From assembly GCA_963514095.1 (NCBI GenBank), contig OY741285.1, forward strand, positions 14,704,320 through 14,768,319: 64,000 nt of DNA, in the 5' to 3' direction. The DNA comes from Eutrigla gurnardus. Taxonomy: Eukaryota > Chordata > Actinopteri > Perciformes > Triglidae. A program made the translations under genes and the position numbers. The notes below the pieces were generated by a model. The model saw nothing but the letters and a program-made list of their open reading frames with translations. It searched no databases and was not told the origin of the DNA. Positions 31,741 through 63,318 of the stretch are shown piece by piece (the first letter of the stretch is position 1; every line of letters begins with the position of its first letter).

Positions 31741-33188
31741 CAGGGACGAGGGCTATGTGAAAGCAACAACACAATGAAAACCAAAAATCGTTCAGTTCCA
31801 TTTGTTCGCAATAATTCTCAATAACCGCTGAGCACAGTTCATTAAACGCATATTCCTTGTTTAATAATCAATCCACACTGAAAGTATCTGCAGCCGTTTC
31901 CCTGGATACAAAAAAGTCTGCTGCTTTACTGATTCCATAATATGCAACAGCAGCTAAAGCAGATCCATTAAAAACACATTTATTCACCTCGACGCTGCAC
32001 ACACCGATCAACGGGACGCCATGGTGGCCGCAGACCTACAGAGACACTGCAGTGATGATGATGATGATTTCTCTGTTGCTATCGGAGACAACAATGCTGC
32101 TTTCAGCTCATTGTGAAAATGAGCGGACATCATTTTAATAGAATCATTTGTCCGGGTGAAAACAGCTGACAACACCCAGGATTTAGAAAAGCTACATCAG
32201 CTGTTTTGTAATATGAGGTCATAACGGGCTGATGGGACGTGTCTTTCTGTCTTAATGTGGACTCATCTGACAGGAGCAACAACAGCAATTCCCGACACCC
32301 CCACTCTCTCAGGCTCTTGTGACGTCACCCGTTGGTTTGTTGACTACGGTTTTGAAGCATCAAGGTCGGAGTTTTGGCTGTTGCCATCTTCGATTTTTTA
32401 AGGAAGGAAGTGACCATATTTGGACTGTGGAGGAGCGACAGGTGGATCTGATGAACACACAGAGCGGCACCTGGAGCAGTAACCTTACTGGATCTGGATC
32501 CATGTGGATTCTGGTGTGAAGCTGCTAACAAAGTTAGCTTCATGATTGAAGGTCAACTTTACAGTTAAGTGTTAAAGTCGTCTTAGTAGCTAACTGCATT
32601 GGTAGCGTGGTAGCGACCTGTCAATCAGCAGGTAGCCCCGCCCCTAAAGCATCCCCTGCTTCCTGGTCTGGTGGACTCTAAATGGACCATAATGTACTAA
32701 ATGAACATCATGCTGGATTGAAGAAGACTTGAAACTAGAGGTTGAGACCATAAACTCATGTTTACAATGTTTACTGAGATAATACATCAAGAGAGAAGGA
32801 GAGGAGAGGAGTCGCCACCTGGTGGCCAGGAAAGACAAAAAAAAGTAAGATAAACATACAAAGATACGGTATACCAGCATATATTGTGAAATAGGTGGAC
32901 AATATAACTGGAGATGTGATGTTCAAGAACAGAATTGTAGCTCAATTTTAACAAAGTGACACAAACTGAATAATAATAGTCTTTGTTGCAGGCTAAATAT
33001 TATCTGTATGAATTGAAATGTATTGACAGGATGTTTTTGCATTTAGGTAGGCACACACACACGTACAGGACCAGTTTGTATTATTAGTTCCCTCCCCCTC
33101 TAATAAACGCTCTGTAGCTGGAGGCCGAACGCAGCAGCAGAGTGGACGAGTTTCCTCCCCGCTGTTTTCATTCAGCTGCAGGGCTTCA

Positions 33189-33190
<2 letters not shown>
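31741..33190. other. Intergenic; repeat-derived sequence
   Basis: No coding gene seen. Apart from the dispersed repeat below, the sequence has short ATG frames only. Confidence 0.55.
32318..32545 (+). repeat. Dispersed repeat, copy 1
   Basis: Starts gacgtcacccgttggtttgt and includes the blocks gttttgaagc, gttttggctgttgccatctt, gaaggaagtgaccatatttgg and gaggagcgacaggtggatctg. The same ordered blocks recur in the same orientation at 40268-40425. This motif set is common in teleost genomes; its origin is not clear from the sequence. The homology may extend rightwards to about 32720. Confidence 0.8.

Positions 33191-33262
<72 letters not shown>
33191..33262. repeat. (AC)n microsatellite
   Basis: 72 bp of uninterrupted AC. 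Confidence 0.98.
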
Positions 33263-33263
<1 letters not shown>

Positions 33264-34569
33264 AGCGCTCTAATAGATGGAACAAACTGTTATAGATCAG
33301 TTGAATCACAGTCGTTAGCTCAAAGTAAAACCGTCTCATGCACAACAAAATATTAAAACAAGCTCTAACAGTTAAAGATAGTCTCATGGAGAGATGTTAA
33401 GATGAAGCATTTTCATTCATTTTAACTATCGAATTATTATGCTTTTCTTGTGAACTACAAGCGAAGTCTGCTTTTAGACATGTATTAGTTTAACTGATGA
33501 GAGTGAAGAGACAGATTCTCCTGATGCTCGTTGTGTTTTCTCGGTTTTGAGGAGCCGCCGTCTGTTTCCATGACACCCACTCATCATCATCATCATCATC
33601 ATCATGGAGGCTGTCACTCCGCTTCGGCCTTCAGCATCAAGACGGAGCGACCATCAATCCCGCTGCGTTCAGGGTGTCGGGACAAATGGGAACATATTTC
33701 AGCACCGGCCATCAGGCTCAGATATTAAAGTGTGGGGGCGTCAGCGAAGACGAGGAGACGAGGATGAAGGTCAGGATGAAGAGTCGGCTGTCGGGAGACG
33801 CCGAGCGTCAGGACGGAATTACCGTCGAGAAGCTTCCAGGTTGGAAAAGTTGGGGCTCATCGGGAGTCAAGGGAACTTTTCGAGCCCACGGCAGTTCATC
33901 AAATAGTCTTGAAAAAACAAATCTATATATAGTGGTGAACACATGATTTAAACGCATCCACGTGACGTCAGAGCTGTTGGTGTAGTATTACATGTTGGTG
34001 GAAACCACTCATGGTGGGCGGATGGAGGAAGGGGGGGTTCCAAATCCAGGAGAAGGCTGCATGTAGGCCGCAAGTAAACTAACTGAGTGGTTTTCTTGCC
34101 TGAACCTGACGCGTTGAAGCGTTCGTTAGTTTGACACGTTTCTTGCCGAGAGTCACTCTCATGTCTGCAGGCTAGTTAGCTTAGCATAGCAAAAATACGG
34201 GATCATCTCTATGTTCTCTAAACACAGGGACGGCCCTTCCCTAATGCACATGACATCACCCGAGCACCTCTGGATGATGTCATGAACCCAGACAGGGCGG
34301 TTCGGTTTCCCGGCGTATCTGAGACTTCACAGGTTTGTCCCAAGCTTTAGTCACAGAGGGAGGAGGTCTGGGTGTTCACACGCTGTTTTATAGTATTTTA
34401 AACTTAATCAAAACCCATACCACGGCGCCGTTGTGACACGATGTTGTCTTTTAATCTGGAGGCCCAGTCTGGATGCGCTCTTATTTTGGAGGAAGTTTTG
34501 TCCTTGGTGGAGGAGATGCAAGATGAGGAGAACTTCCTGCTGAGTGTGAGGGGATTATGTCCAACTGAG
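33263..34569. other. Intergenic; short (CAT)n tract
   Basis: A (CAT)8-like tract at 33581-33604 gives a poly-His run in one short frame (33531-33728). No splice or domain support for a gene. Confidence 0.5.
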
Positions 34570-34584
34570 TGTGTGTGTGTGCGC

Positions 34585-34661
<77 letters not shown>

Positions 34662-34667
34662 TGTGTG
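34570..34667. repeat. (GT)n microsatellite
   Basis: Nearly pure GT with a few GC interruptions at its left end. Confidence 0.97.
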
Positions 34668-34815
34668 AAACCCTCCGGATTTGTCTGTTTTTTAATCTTC
34701 AGCAGCAGGAAGCAGCCGGATGAAAAACTCCAGTCTGGAGAATTCAGACAGGAAGGGAATTAATCAGGAGGGATGTTACAGAAACTTTACTACACTTACC
34801 TGTGTCTCTCTTTCT

Positions 34816-34845
34816 CACACACGCACACACACACACACACACACA
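34816..34845. repeat. (CA)n microsatellite
   Basis: Short CA tract with one CG interruption. Confidence 0.95.
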
Positions 34846-35802
34846 GGAGGAATTACGTGTTTTCTGTCTGATACCTCAACTATATTTTGGTCTGATTTAA
34901 ACAGGATGAACAGATGAGTCGGGCGGCTCCGGCTCAGCAGGTTGGCGGTCACATTTCATGCATGTAAATGAGATTATAATTAAGTTTGTCTGGTTTTCCC
35001 AAATAAAGTCCCATGTTGGTCCACTCGTCTCTCTGTGATGCCAAAATACATCGCTAGCCGTCTGACCGTGAAATCAATTCAGAGATTCACACAGAAACAA
35101 CAAACAGTACATCAGTGGAAGAAGACCCAACAAATTCATCTTTTTGTCGATTATCTTTATTTCAGCATTCAGCTTCTCAGCAGCATCAGAGACGTCTCAG
35201 CTAATGACAGAAGAGGACAAGAAAAATGACCAATAAGCAGCTACATCGGCCAATCACAACAGAGCTTCGCTCCAGTGAAACCGCACTTCCCAGCACTTAG
35301 ACACCAAAACAGGATGTGATGTCACAGGTCTGACACAGGTAGTCGGGATGAAATATTTAACGCATGCTATACGGCAGATATCAGACTCTTTTTAACCTGT
35401 TTAAAAGTCTTAACCAATCAGAGCCAAGCTGTCCCGGCCAATAACGCTGCATTTACATCAGATGGGACCATTTTTGTCAAGACGCCATTATTGTAGTCTT
35501 TTTGCGTGTGGAACTCAGTTTGCGTTAAAATGAAACACTTTTCTTGGAATATTTAACCTCCTAAAAGTGTGAAATATATTTGTTTTGTTTTGTGACATGA
35601 ATGCAGCATTAATGCAGCTGTTTGAGCCAAGAAAAAGACTAAAAAAGGGTCAAATTTCATGAAGAAAAAAACCCACCAAAAATAAAAACACAAATAAAAC
35701 TTTGTTTTTGTCTTTAAGAGCCAAGCTGAACGAAGCGTCACATCGCCTCCTTTCAGTTTTGTAAAGTGCGTTTTCAGACTGAAATGCTTTACGAGCTTCA
35801 GT

Positions 35803-35804
<2 letters not shown>
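34846..35804. other. Intergenic; nothing recognised
   Basis: Only short frames without domains on either strand. Confidence 0.5.

Positions 35805-35859
<55 letters not shown>
35805..35859. repeat. (TAA)n microsatellite
   Basis: About 18 TAA units. Confidence 0.98.
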
Positions 35860-35861
<2 letters not shown>

Positions 35862-38599
35862 CAGTAGGTAAGACATTGTACAGTTTGTCACACAAATAAG
35901 AGTTATTGCACACAAATTAAATTCAACAAAAACCAGCAGGTGACATAAGAAATGGCAGGATGGTTTTTCAACATAAAATACCTGTCCTTCAAGTTTTTAA
36001 AATAAAAGTATTTCCCCAGACAGCACAGAGTGTACAGTACAGGACAGCAGAGTGGATACACTGTAGAAGGATGCCGTATAGATATGAGTACATTATTCTG
36101 ATTATTCAAGGTCGAGCTGTGGAGATACTATATTAAACGTCTATTTTAAATATGTGTAAATACAGCAATTGAAATATTATCGACAACAAAGCAGCTTATG
36201 GTGGGAACGCCCAACGTTTACATACAGCTCCAACAGTTTTTATTTTCGCTTCTACTTGTGGAACTCAACACTTCCTGCACAGGTGTACAGTTTCAAATTA
36301 AAAGCCTCCATGAGCTCTGCTCGCGTCGAAGGCTTTTAATGTGAAATATTTCGAAAAAACTGTTCATTTACACAGTGATAAAAATAAAATAAAAAAAGCA
36401 AAGTAGATTGTTATTTGGGATTAATTTGCAAGTCATAACTTTTAAAAGAGAACATGTGCCCTGGAAACATGTAACATGTTACACGTCGGCCGTAAAGGTA
36501 ATTCCACTTTTGGAAATGTTTGTTGTTCAGCCGGTTGTTTGTTTGTGCCATAAAGCATACGTTTGATCTTTTTCCAAACCAAAATGGAAACTTTATATAT
36601 ATAATTTCAGTGTTCAGTGACCTTTATGACCTCCACACCTTTAACCTTTAAAATGAAAATCACACAACAGTGTCAATAACGGACAAATTATATTTCAAAC
36701 TGAAAACCAGTCATGTGGTTTTTAGTCTGACAAATTCACTTAAATTAAAAAAAAAAATCAGACTTTTACAGCCGGAAACAGCTGAGGATTTCAACAACGA
36801 TAAAGAGAAAATAAATGTGATGTGTAATGTTTTTAGAACCAACACTCAACTCTCCAGCGCCCGACGTGCTTCAAAAAGCGGCGTTTTCCGAAGCGGCTGC
36901 TGCGACTTGTCTCGGTGTTCGTGATGAACTTCCTGTCTCTCAGCTCATGTAGTAAATAACAACAACAACAACAGGTGAGATGAAGAACAGCGTCACATCA
37001 GGGGCGTTCTAAAATAAGACAGAACTTCATTCACCCTGAAGGGAATTACTGATGAATTCTTGCTGATGAGTCGAGATGATTGACAGGATTGATGGATTTT
37101 AGGTAACGTTCTTCAACTGATCCTGCTAACGTGATCCTGTTAATTCTCACTCATTTGCATCGGTTATCTTGAACAGCGTGCTCTTATTTTGAAAAGGCAG
37201 GCATCGTGAGTAGAGTCTCATTGGCAAGAAGTTAAATGAATGAGGATTGAATTTGAAATGCTCCACCCATGAAATAAACCCTGTTAAAGCAGATTAACCT
37301 GAGTTCAACAATCAGTCCTGTAAAGTATAAAACTGAACACTAATACTTGTTGTATCTTGATGCATGTTTAAAATGTTTAAATAACTGACACCTGTCAATT
37401 ATAGTTCGTTTAGTATGTAACGGTTATTTTTATTTATGATTAATGAATTGTTTCGTCTTAACAATGTCAGAAAATAGTGAATAATTATTATTATTTTGTT
37501 TTGAGATATAATTTGCAAATACATTTGCCATTTTTACTTATTTTACTTATTTATTATACCTATACTATATATATATTTCGTTTTTTATTTGGGGATTAAC
37601 TTGAATATTCCTGATCGAGGTGAAGGACAGCCATCTCTGATTAACTCATTTATCATTTATTTTATATTGATTTTTATCAATTTAAAAATAGAAAAATGAA
37701 GGCCAAAGTCAACAAGCAACAGCCTAGTTTAATTTATTTCCCTCCTTCATTTTGAAAAAGCTTTTTTTGTTATGTCTTTTCACTTCTAACATCAATTCAT
37801 CTCTTTATAAGCAGAAGAGTTTTATTTTTATTGTGGAATTAACAAACACTGCCTGGTGATTTCGATGATGAATTTGAAGCAGAAAGCAGCTGATGCTCGG
37901 ATGTGAACGCACCCCGCTGGGTTTCGTGTCACTTGCATGAATTAACTCGGCTCAGATTTCTCCACTAGAATCAAAACAGAAGAAGAATGGTCCGCTTTAA
38001 GAGCATAACGTGTAGATGTGTTGGAGTGAAGTTTCTCACACTGAAGAGATTATAACAAGTGACTAATATGATCTGAGGGCAGTTTACTGGCCTGAACATG
38101 TTTATGACATCACAGCCTGTTTCTAAATTATCTCAATCATGCAGTTAATTAATAATGAAACACTGATTGATATTATTTAACTCTAAAATGAATGTATATC
38201 CAATTAAGAATGATGCTTCCAGCTGTTTAGTCAGCGGAGGATTTCGATTGGACGGTCGGCTGCTGGGAGGCAGGTTAAATGTTATTGCTCCTCATGAAAG
38301 AATCCCTCGTCAGGATGAAGCGACCTTCAGGGTTAAACTTCGCTATCAGCTGGCGGTGCGGTTTGTTCTGGGCTGTGAAAACTCGGCAGGTAAATCCGGC
38401 GTTAACTAGAGTGAAGATGGCGTTAATCCGGGCAGATGATGGAGGGGACGGACGCGTACAAGCTGCTGGTGGACAGGAAACGTTCACGGAAGACAAACAG
38501 GAAACAGGAAGTCACTGTAACACAAACGTTTGTTCTCGTGAGCTCACAGGAAAACAGGTAGATAAGGAGGTAAAACACGAACAAAGACCAAGCAGCTAG
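35860..38599. other. Intergenic; nothing recognised
   Basis: AT-rich, with no long frame and no recognised repeat. Confidence 0.5.
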
Positions 38600-39011
38600 G
38601 AAGGAAAGGAAAAGATTGTGCAAGAAGAGGAAGTGGAGGGTAAGGAAACAAGGAGGTAGGAAATAGAGGAGGACAGAAAGGAAAGAAGGACATAAGAAAT
38701 ACAGGAGGAAGGAAAGGAAAGGAGGAGATAGGTAGTAAAATGTGAAGCTAAGGATGGAAATGAAGAGAAGGAAAGAAGGAGCTAGGTAACATAAGGAGTA
38801 GTGGACAGAATAAGGAGCTAGGGAAGGAAAGGAGGAGACAGGAGACATAACGAGGAGGCAGCTGTGTGAGGTACAGGGGCTCTCCTGATTGGCCGACTCA
38901 TCAGTGAGAGTACGAAACGAAGGAAAATGAGGAGAGGTGGGGATGCTGTTGCCGTGGCTGTATCGCCATGGCAACCAGGGTTATCTACAACTCCTCAGTG
39001 GTAATGGTAAT

Positions 39012-39098
<87 letters not shown>

Positions 39099-39720
39099 GA
39101 CTAAAACAGCACTACTGAATTAAAAAGAGAAAAACATATTTAGTGAAACTCAGAAGGGAGGGAAAGTAAAAAAGGATGTAGGAAAGTAAAGGAGGAAGTA
39201 AGCAAAGGAGGGAGGAAAGGATGAAGTAGGAAAGGAACAGAAGATCTAGGAAAGGTTATGAAGACGTACGAAAGGAAACAAAGATATAGGAGGAATAGGA
39301 AAAGAAAAGATTAGGTTAAGGGAAAGGTTACATAGGAAAGGAATGGAGGATGAAGGAAAGGAGAGGAAAGAAAGACAAAGGAAAAGATGAGGAAATAGGA
39401 AAAGAAAGGACGAAGTAATAACGGGAAAGAGGATAGGAAAGGAATGGAGGTTATAGGAAAGGAGGGTGTAGGAAAGGAAAGGAAGATATTAGAAAGGAAA
39501 GGATGATATAGAGAAAGAAAGGAGGAAGTAGGAAAGGAATAGAGGCTGTAGGAAATGATAGAAGAATATAGGATATGAATGGAGGATGTAGGAAAGAAAC
39601 AGAAGATCGAGGAAAGCTAATGAGGATGTCGGAAAGCAAAGAAAGTGCCAAAAAAGGAAAAGAGAAGTGAAAAAGGAGGAGCAGAGGAGGCAAAGAAAAG
39701 GGAAAGAGGAGGCAGGAGAG
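38600..39720. repeat. Long purine-rich (GGAAAGGA-type) tract
   Basis: The plus strand is overwhelmingly A and G, with irregular repeats of aggaaaggaa, gatgtaggaaagg and aggaggaag. A GT microsatellite (39014-39095) interrupts it. The long minus-strand frames over it (Phe/Leu/Ser/Pro-rich) are by-products of the composition. Confidence 0.85.
39014..39095. repeat. (GT)n microsatellite
   Basis: About 80 bp of uninterrupted GT. Confidence 0.98.
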
Positions 39721-40267
39721 GAGAGATGAGTGTTTGGACAATAGAAGCAGAACAAAGCTGGTCCAATAAAAAATATAAAAAGAGCAATTACAGCCAACAG
39801 CCTCTCTTCACCCCGTCTCCCTGACGGCCTCGTTATCCCTCCCTGCTGCTTCTTCACAGATGATGGATGGATGGAGAGATTAAACACGGAGAGGTGGACG
39901 GACTCTGTCATATCAGTGATGATGATGAGGTTAAAAACGTGAGGCGAGAAGATGAAAGACGGGCAGGGAGGAAGAACAAGAAGACAGACGGACGGGGGAA
40001 GAAAAACCGGTGCTTCTGGTCTCAATCTGGGAGTTCAGAAGCAGGTCAGACCGTGTCGAGAATCTGAAGCGTAAATAAAATAAAATATATGCAAATAGAG
40101 ATTCTTCATCCTCCGGTGTTTTCAACAATCTGGAAGAAGTTAATATTTCACATCTTGGAAAAAACAAGAAAAACAGAGCTGAGAAAAGTTGGAGTTGGAC
40201 CTGATTTGTGAAGACCTGATAATGGACTTCATCTCACCAAAGACTGTATAAAATAAGTGGACGTCGT

Positions 40268-40425
40268 CATGGTGATGTCACCCGTTGGTTTGTGTTTTAT
40301 GGTTTTAAAGCCTTGAGTTTGTCATTTTGGCCATCGCCATCTTAGATGTCTTTGCAACCAGAGAAGGAAGTGACCATATTTGGGCTGAGGAGGAGCGACG
40401 GGTGGATCTGAAGTAACCTTGTTAG
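40268..40425 (+). repeat. Dispersed repeat, copy 2
   Basis: gatgtcacccgttggtttgt, then gccatcgccatctta, gaaggaagtgaccatatttgg and gaggagcgacgggtggatctg, in the same order as at 32318-32545. Confidence 0.8.
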
Positions 40426-41537
40426 ATACTAAAAACATCAGGAGTTGTTGATCAATAATGGAGACTTTTAAATCAATGAGGTTAACGTCAGTTCTTATTT
40501 TTATGTTCAGTTTGCTCTGGCTTTTGTTTTTTTCCCATTTATACTTCTAATAATTTCTAAATAATTCTTTTATATGGACACCTGGAAGACTATTCGTGGA
40601 GGAGGCTTATGCATATCCAAATGAGGAATTAAGGAAAAGATTGTACTTTTACCTTATTTTTACTGGCATTCATTTTTTGTAGCCAGACATTACTGCTGAT
40701 CATTTTATTATTTCATCAACAAATCCCATTCAGTTTAATAGTTAGATTTGTAATTTGTGCTGGAAACCAAAGACACTACAATGATTTACAGGACTGATTG
40801 ATTGTTGAATTTGCTGTTTTTCACCTCAGGTGTTGTTGTTGTTCTACACGTCGTCAGTAATATTTCACGTCTTCTGATGGATTAATCACCAAAAAACAGG
40901 ACTTATTATTGGATTGTCTGTAGAACCACGGACCACCCTCAACATCTGTTTTTGCATATATGTCTTCCACGCCTCTTGCTCCGGGGCACACGGGCAGGAC
41001 AGGGGGTTAAACCTACAGTGTGACGTTGCATATTTTCATTGCATATACGGTCACTCACTAAAGCGAGCAGCGTTGGATGAGTCACGTTCTGCTGACGGAC
41101 GATGAGATCGGAGCGATCGATGCGTCCGGAGAGTAAATGTCAGCGCGCCGGTTTTCACCAGGTGTTTTTCTCCGACTTGCAGCGTGACCTTGACGATGAA
41201 GAAGGATGTACGAATGTGTCCTGACTGAGTATCTCAGCCAACAACGTGAGCGACTTGACTTTGTGACACTTTAGCAAACTGCTCCTCGGCTGAAGGCTGA
41301 CGCTTAAATGTATCTTGTTTTCACTCCAGTCGGTCGAAAGGTTCAAACTCACGGCTGTGAACCACGTTTGCTGCTTTCCTCCAAATCACGTTCCCTCGCC
41401 ACTAAACTGCGTTGTGAATTACGTTTCAAGGGAAACAGATTTTGTCGTGGATTACGTTTGCTGTTGAAGTGCGTCAACTAAACTACGATGATGTGTGTCA
41501 CTAATTAGTTTCAGTAGGACTCTCAAGTTAGATAAAC
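40426..41537. other. Intergenic; nothing recognised
   Basis: Short frames only. 41395-41475 has a loose repetition of (g)aattacgttt. Confidence 0.5.
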
Positions 41538-41828
41538 TAGAGTACAAGTACCTCACAATTCTTCTGAAGTACATGTACTTTAATATAGAAGTACTAGAGT
41601 ACAAGTACCTCACAATTCTTCAGAAGTACATGATATAGAAGTATTAGAGTACAAGTACCTTACAATTATTCTGAAGTAAATCTACTTTAATATAGAAGTA
41701 CTAGAGTACAAGTACCTTACAATTCTTCTGAAGTAAATTATCTTTAATATAGACGTACTAGAGAACAAGTACCTCATAATTCTTCAGAAGTAAATGTACT
41801 TTAATATGGAAATAATCGAGTACAAGTC
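41538..41828. repeat. Tandem repeat, ~50-65 bp unit, five copies
   Basis: Unit: actagagtacaagtacctcacaattcttctgaagta..tgtactttaatatagaagt. The copies differ by substitutions and by deletion of the tactttaa part in the second copy. Confidence 0.9.
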
Positions 41829-43662
41829 CGAGTTGAGGGAAATGTACTTATCCTTCCACGACAGCAGACTTTGTTTGAAGCACACAGTGACCTTTGACCC
41901 TTAAAGTCCTCAGCTGACCTTCAAATCATCAGTTTGATAAAAACATGTTCAATCTTTAGAGATTAAGAAGAAGAAGAAAAACACCTTGTTTTTACAACTT
42001 CAGGTCTTTCTGCGGCTCGGAAAGAGTTTTAGAAGAACAAAGACGAAAGTAATCGGTGAGATCAGCATCCGACTGCCGGTCGTTAAGAGAAATCAGCCGG
42101 TTTAAAGATCTGTCAATGATTAAAAGTCGTGGATTTAACGAGTGAAAAATCAAAAGAGGGAATCCTGGTTTTGTGGATTCATGAGATTAAAACAACGAGA
42201 CGAGAATAAATCAAACATGGGAGGCGTGAGAGGAGACGGAGAGCGGATTTTCTCAAGAGGTGGAACAGAAGTAAAGTTTCTGACCTTGGCGGCGCGTTGT
42301 GTTGCAGAGCAGCAGGTTTATATGACGAGGCGGATGGATGGAAGGATCCGGTGTTTGGAGGTCGACGTGAGAGATACCAGTGTTTGTGTTTGAGCGACTC
42401 CCGTGAGAGGAAGACTCGGCATCCTCGCCGGAGAGGGGGAAGGATGAAGAGCAGTGAGGTTCCACGAGTTTTCAGAACAGACAAACTGCTTCGTAACGCA
42501 CAGCGAGCGAGCAGAAGAACAAAGTCGTCTTCTGAGGAACAAACACGCTTTTAGTCTTTTACTCGTTTGCTAATGGAAATAAATTTGCTGCAAAATGAGA
42601 GCATCAATTAAAACATACCGCTTTATTTTACTGGTCCTGTAATTTCCTGATAATTTCCTAGAAAGGCGACTGATATAATTTGTGCAAATTGAAGGTACAA
42701 AACAACAATGTTTTTATTTTCCTTGAAAGAACTTCTCCATATAAACTAATTTCCTTCTCTGTATATGTTTAATTGTTTAGTCGTCTGCAGCCACTAAGGG
42801 CAGTTAATTAATTGAAAAGTCAGGAGTTTCAAGGAGGAAATAAAACACAGGAGAGCAGCACGACGCAGCCGGAGTTTAGCAGCAGTTTTCATGAACTAGA
42901 TTAAAAACCTGCAGCATCATCAAAGTTTTTAGAGAGGTTCGTTATCCTGTCGAGTATCTTTGACGGATCTAAAACACAAAAAAACATTGTACTTTAACAG
43001 CCAAAACTAAGAACTCACACATACTTTTTAAATTAAATTAATTTGCAGCGGAAGTAACGGTGATAAATGACGCACTAATTATTGAGCTGTGCATAAGAAA
43101 TTTCCTCCATAGACTGCCGTCTTCATTTCCCCCCAGATTACGGAGGACTAAACCTGCCATTATAATAACTAAATGTGCTCGACTAGTGGTTGAGAATCAA
43201 ATCAATCTGTGAACTCTTGAATAGATTAATCAATGGTTGTGACACCTTCAAGGCCCCGTCCTCTCAATTACACAGGTTAAGAAAATATATTATATTTACA
43301 TAAAAAAGAGAAATAAATAAAAAGGGAAGTAAATAAATAGGGAAGATACAGTTAATAAATATATCAAATTTGGAAACAATTCAATATGAAAATAAATTAA
43401 ATAAGTAATAAGTCAAATTTATTTACTATTTCTGTGAATATGTATTCATTTTCACATTAAACTGCACAGTTATTTAAGTTTTTTAATTCTTAACTTCTGT
43501 CTTCATTATTTATTAAGTTATAATTTATCCATTTATTTATTATAATGGCAGGTTTTGTCTTCCATACAAATGACATCTAACACGATGTAATATGAATAAA
43601 TTTATACATCAGCGTCTTTGTAGGAAATCATTCTGGGACCTTTAAAATAAAGTGTTTAAACC
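41829..43662. other. Intergenic, 3' of ccser2
   Basis: No supported gene. Frames at 42142-42554 on both strands have no recognisable domain or conserved splice context. Confidence 0.5.
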
Positions 43663-43668
43663 TTTATT
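43663..43668 (-). promoter_or_regulatory. ccser2: Putative ccser2 polyadenylation signal
   Basis: Minus-strand AATAAA about 155 bp after the stop codon of the last exon. It is the first canonical hexamer downstream, but alternative downstream signals cannot be excluded. Confidence 0.5.
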
Positions 43669-43823
43669 TTCAGTCATAGTGCTCACAATATTAACAATAA
43701 ATTAGTTAACCGTTTGTATTTCAACCTCAGAATCAGAACTTAGCGATCCAGTTTCAGGTAGTCTGGTTTTCTGGCTGGATCTCACTGCTGCGCGTTAGGA
43801 AGCTGGACTAAGAGGCCGGCAGC

Positions 43824-61954
<18,131 letters not shown>

Positions 61955-62524
61955 CAGACCCCGCCCACTTCACCATGGAGACACTGAGCACGAGGAGCTG
62001 GGGACAAAGGAGACAAAGGGACATGTTTTGGTTTGGTTGGCTCAGTTGACGATGTTGAATTAAGGTTAATTTAGATAATTTAACCAATGGACAAAGCTTA
62101 AAAACATACCATAACCACGTCTAACATTTTTAACATAACCAAACATTTTTGTTATCGATCACTTAATCTAGTGCTTTCTGGTGGACAAACCCCGTAACAG
62201 CACGGCTCCTAGCCTCTTGCTGCCAACTTCATAGAAGTGAGTAGCAGTTTGCAAAATGTGCCTTTGTTTAATTGATGCAGCAACAACAGGGCAGCGATCT
62301 GCAGCTTCACGGTTAATCTGGAAACATGTCGGAGATTTTAATTCCCCTGCAGACTTCCAAGGTTAAACGTGGCTGTTGGGAGATTTATAACACACCTCAA
62401 TAGAAATAATTTACAGCACTGAGTCAGTGGAAAACAATCCAGTGAGAAGCAGCAGTTCTGACTAACTGATTAACGGCTAAAACACGTGGCAACTCGACTG
62501 ATCTGCAGCTCCAACGCTGCAGGC

Positions 62525-62560
62525 TGTGTGTGTGTGTCTGTGTGTGTGTGTGTGTGTGTG
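62525..62560. repeat. (GT)n microsatellite
   Basis: Short GT tract with one CT interruption. Confidence 0.95.
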
Positions 62561-62670
62561 TTGTGGTTAGAGGTAACACATTAACGCACCACACCCCTAA
62601 AAAAAACAATCAGCCGTCCCCGCCACCTCCATCAGATAGCGACAAATGATGTCCTGCTAGACACACCTGT

Positions 62671-62804
<134 letters not shown>

Positions 62805-63287
62805 AGACAGAGTCCACACCCTGAGGCAGGTAAAGAACGAGGCCGGCCTGTTTCAGGGCCGTGAGCGTGTCTGACTCTAAAAAGACTTTTTGGGTGGAGC
62901 ATTCCATCAGCTGTTTGAGCAAAAGATAAGGGCTATAAATAACTTCTAGAATGTGTTTTACAGTTATCAGTTATCAGTTGCAGGGCTGCAATGAGGGGTG
63001 ATAAACAAATACTCACAATAAGATCGCAGTGAATCTTCATAGTCATGATAAGAAAAAATTCTATATCATTTTAGAGAAGTGAAAAATAGAGGCAGATTTT
63101 AGGATAGAATTTTTTTTTTCTCAGGAATACAGTTATTTATTTATTTATCCTATATATATCCAGGGGAACCTCCTGATTTATGATCATCTTATTTAAGATT
63201 ATTTGTCTTTCATTAAAAAAGGATGGTTCACTAAACGTGTCTTATCTCTGACACAATAAAAACATATTTGTTTCTTAACAAAATGTA

Positions 63288-63318
63288 TTAACCTAACCCT
63301 AACCCTAACCCTAACCCT
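63288..63318. repeat. Interstitial telomeric repeat (CCCTAA)n
   Basis: Four CCCTAA units plus partial units at both ends: the vertebrate telomeric hexamer inside ordinary AT-rich sequence. Confidence 0.95.

Noticed and set aside
33531..33946. Overlapping plus-strand frames with a poly-His run
   Set aside because: The His run comes from a CAT microsatellite; the rest has no domain or splice support.
35553..35915. Poly-Leu/poly-Ile frames near the TAA repeat
   Set aside because: They derive from the (TAA)n microsatellite read in the minus frames.
38423..40025. Minus-strand Phe/Leu/Ser-rich frames of 96-183 codons
   Set aside because: They are produced by the polypurine tract; no signal peptide plus domain, no splice context.
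42142..42554. Overlapping frames of 70-101 codons on both strands
   Set aside because: Four frames are open over the same GC-richer stretch, with no homology recognised; most likely chance.
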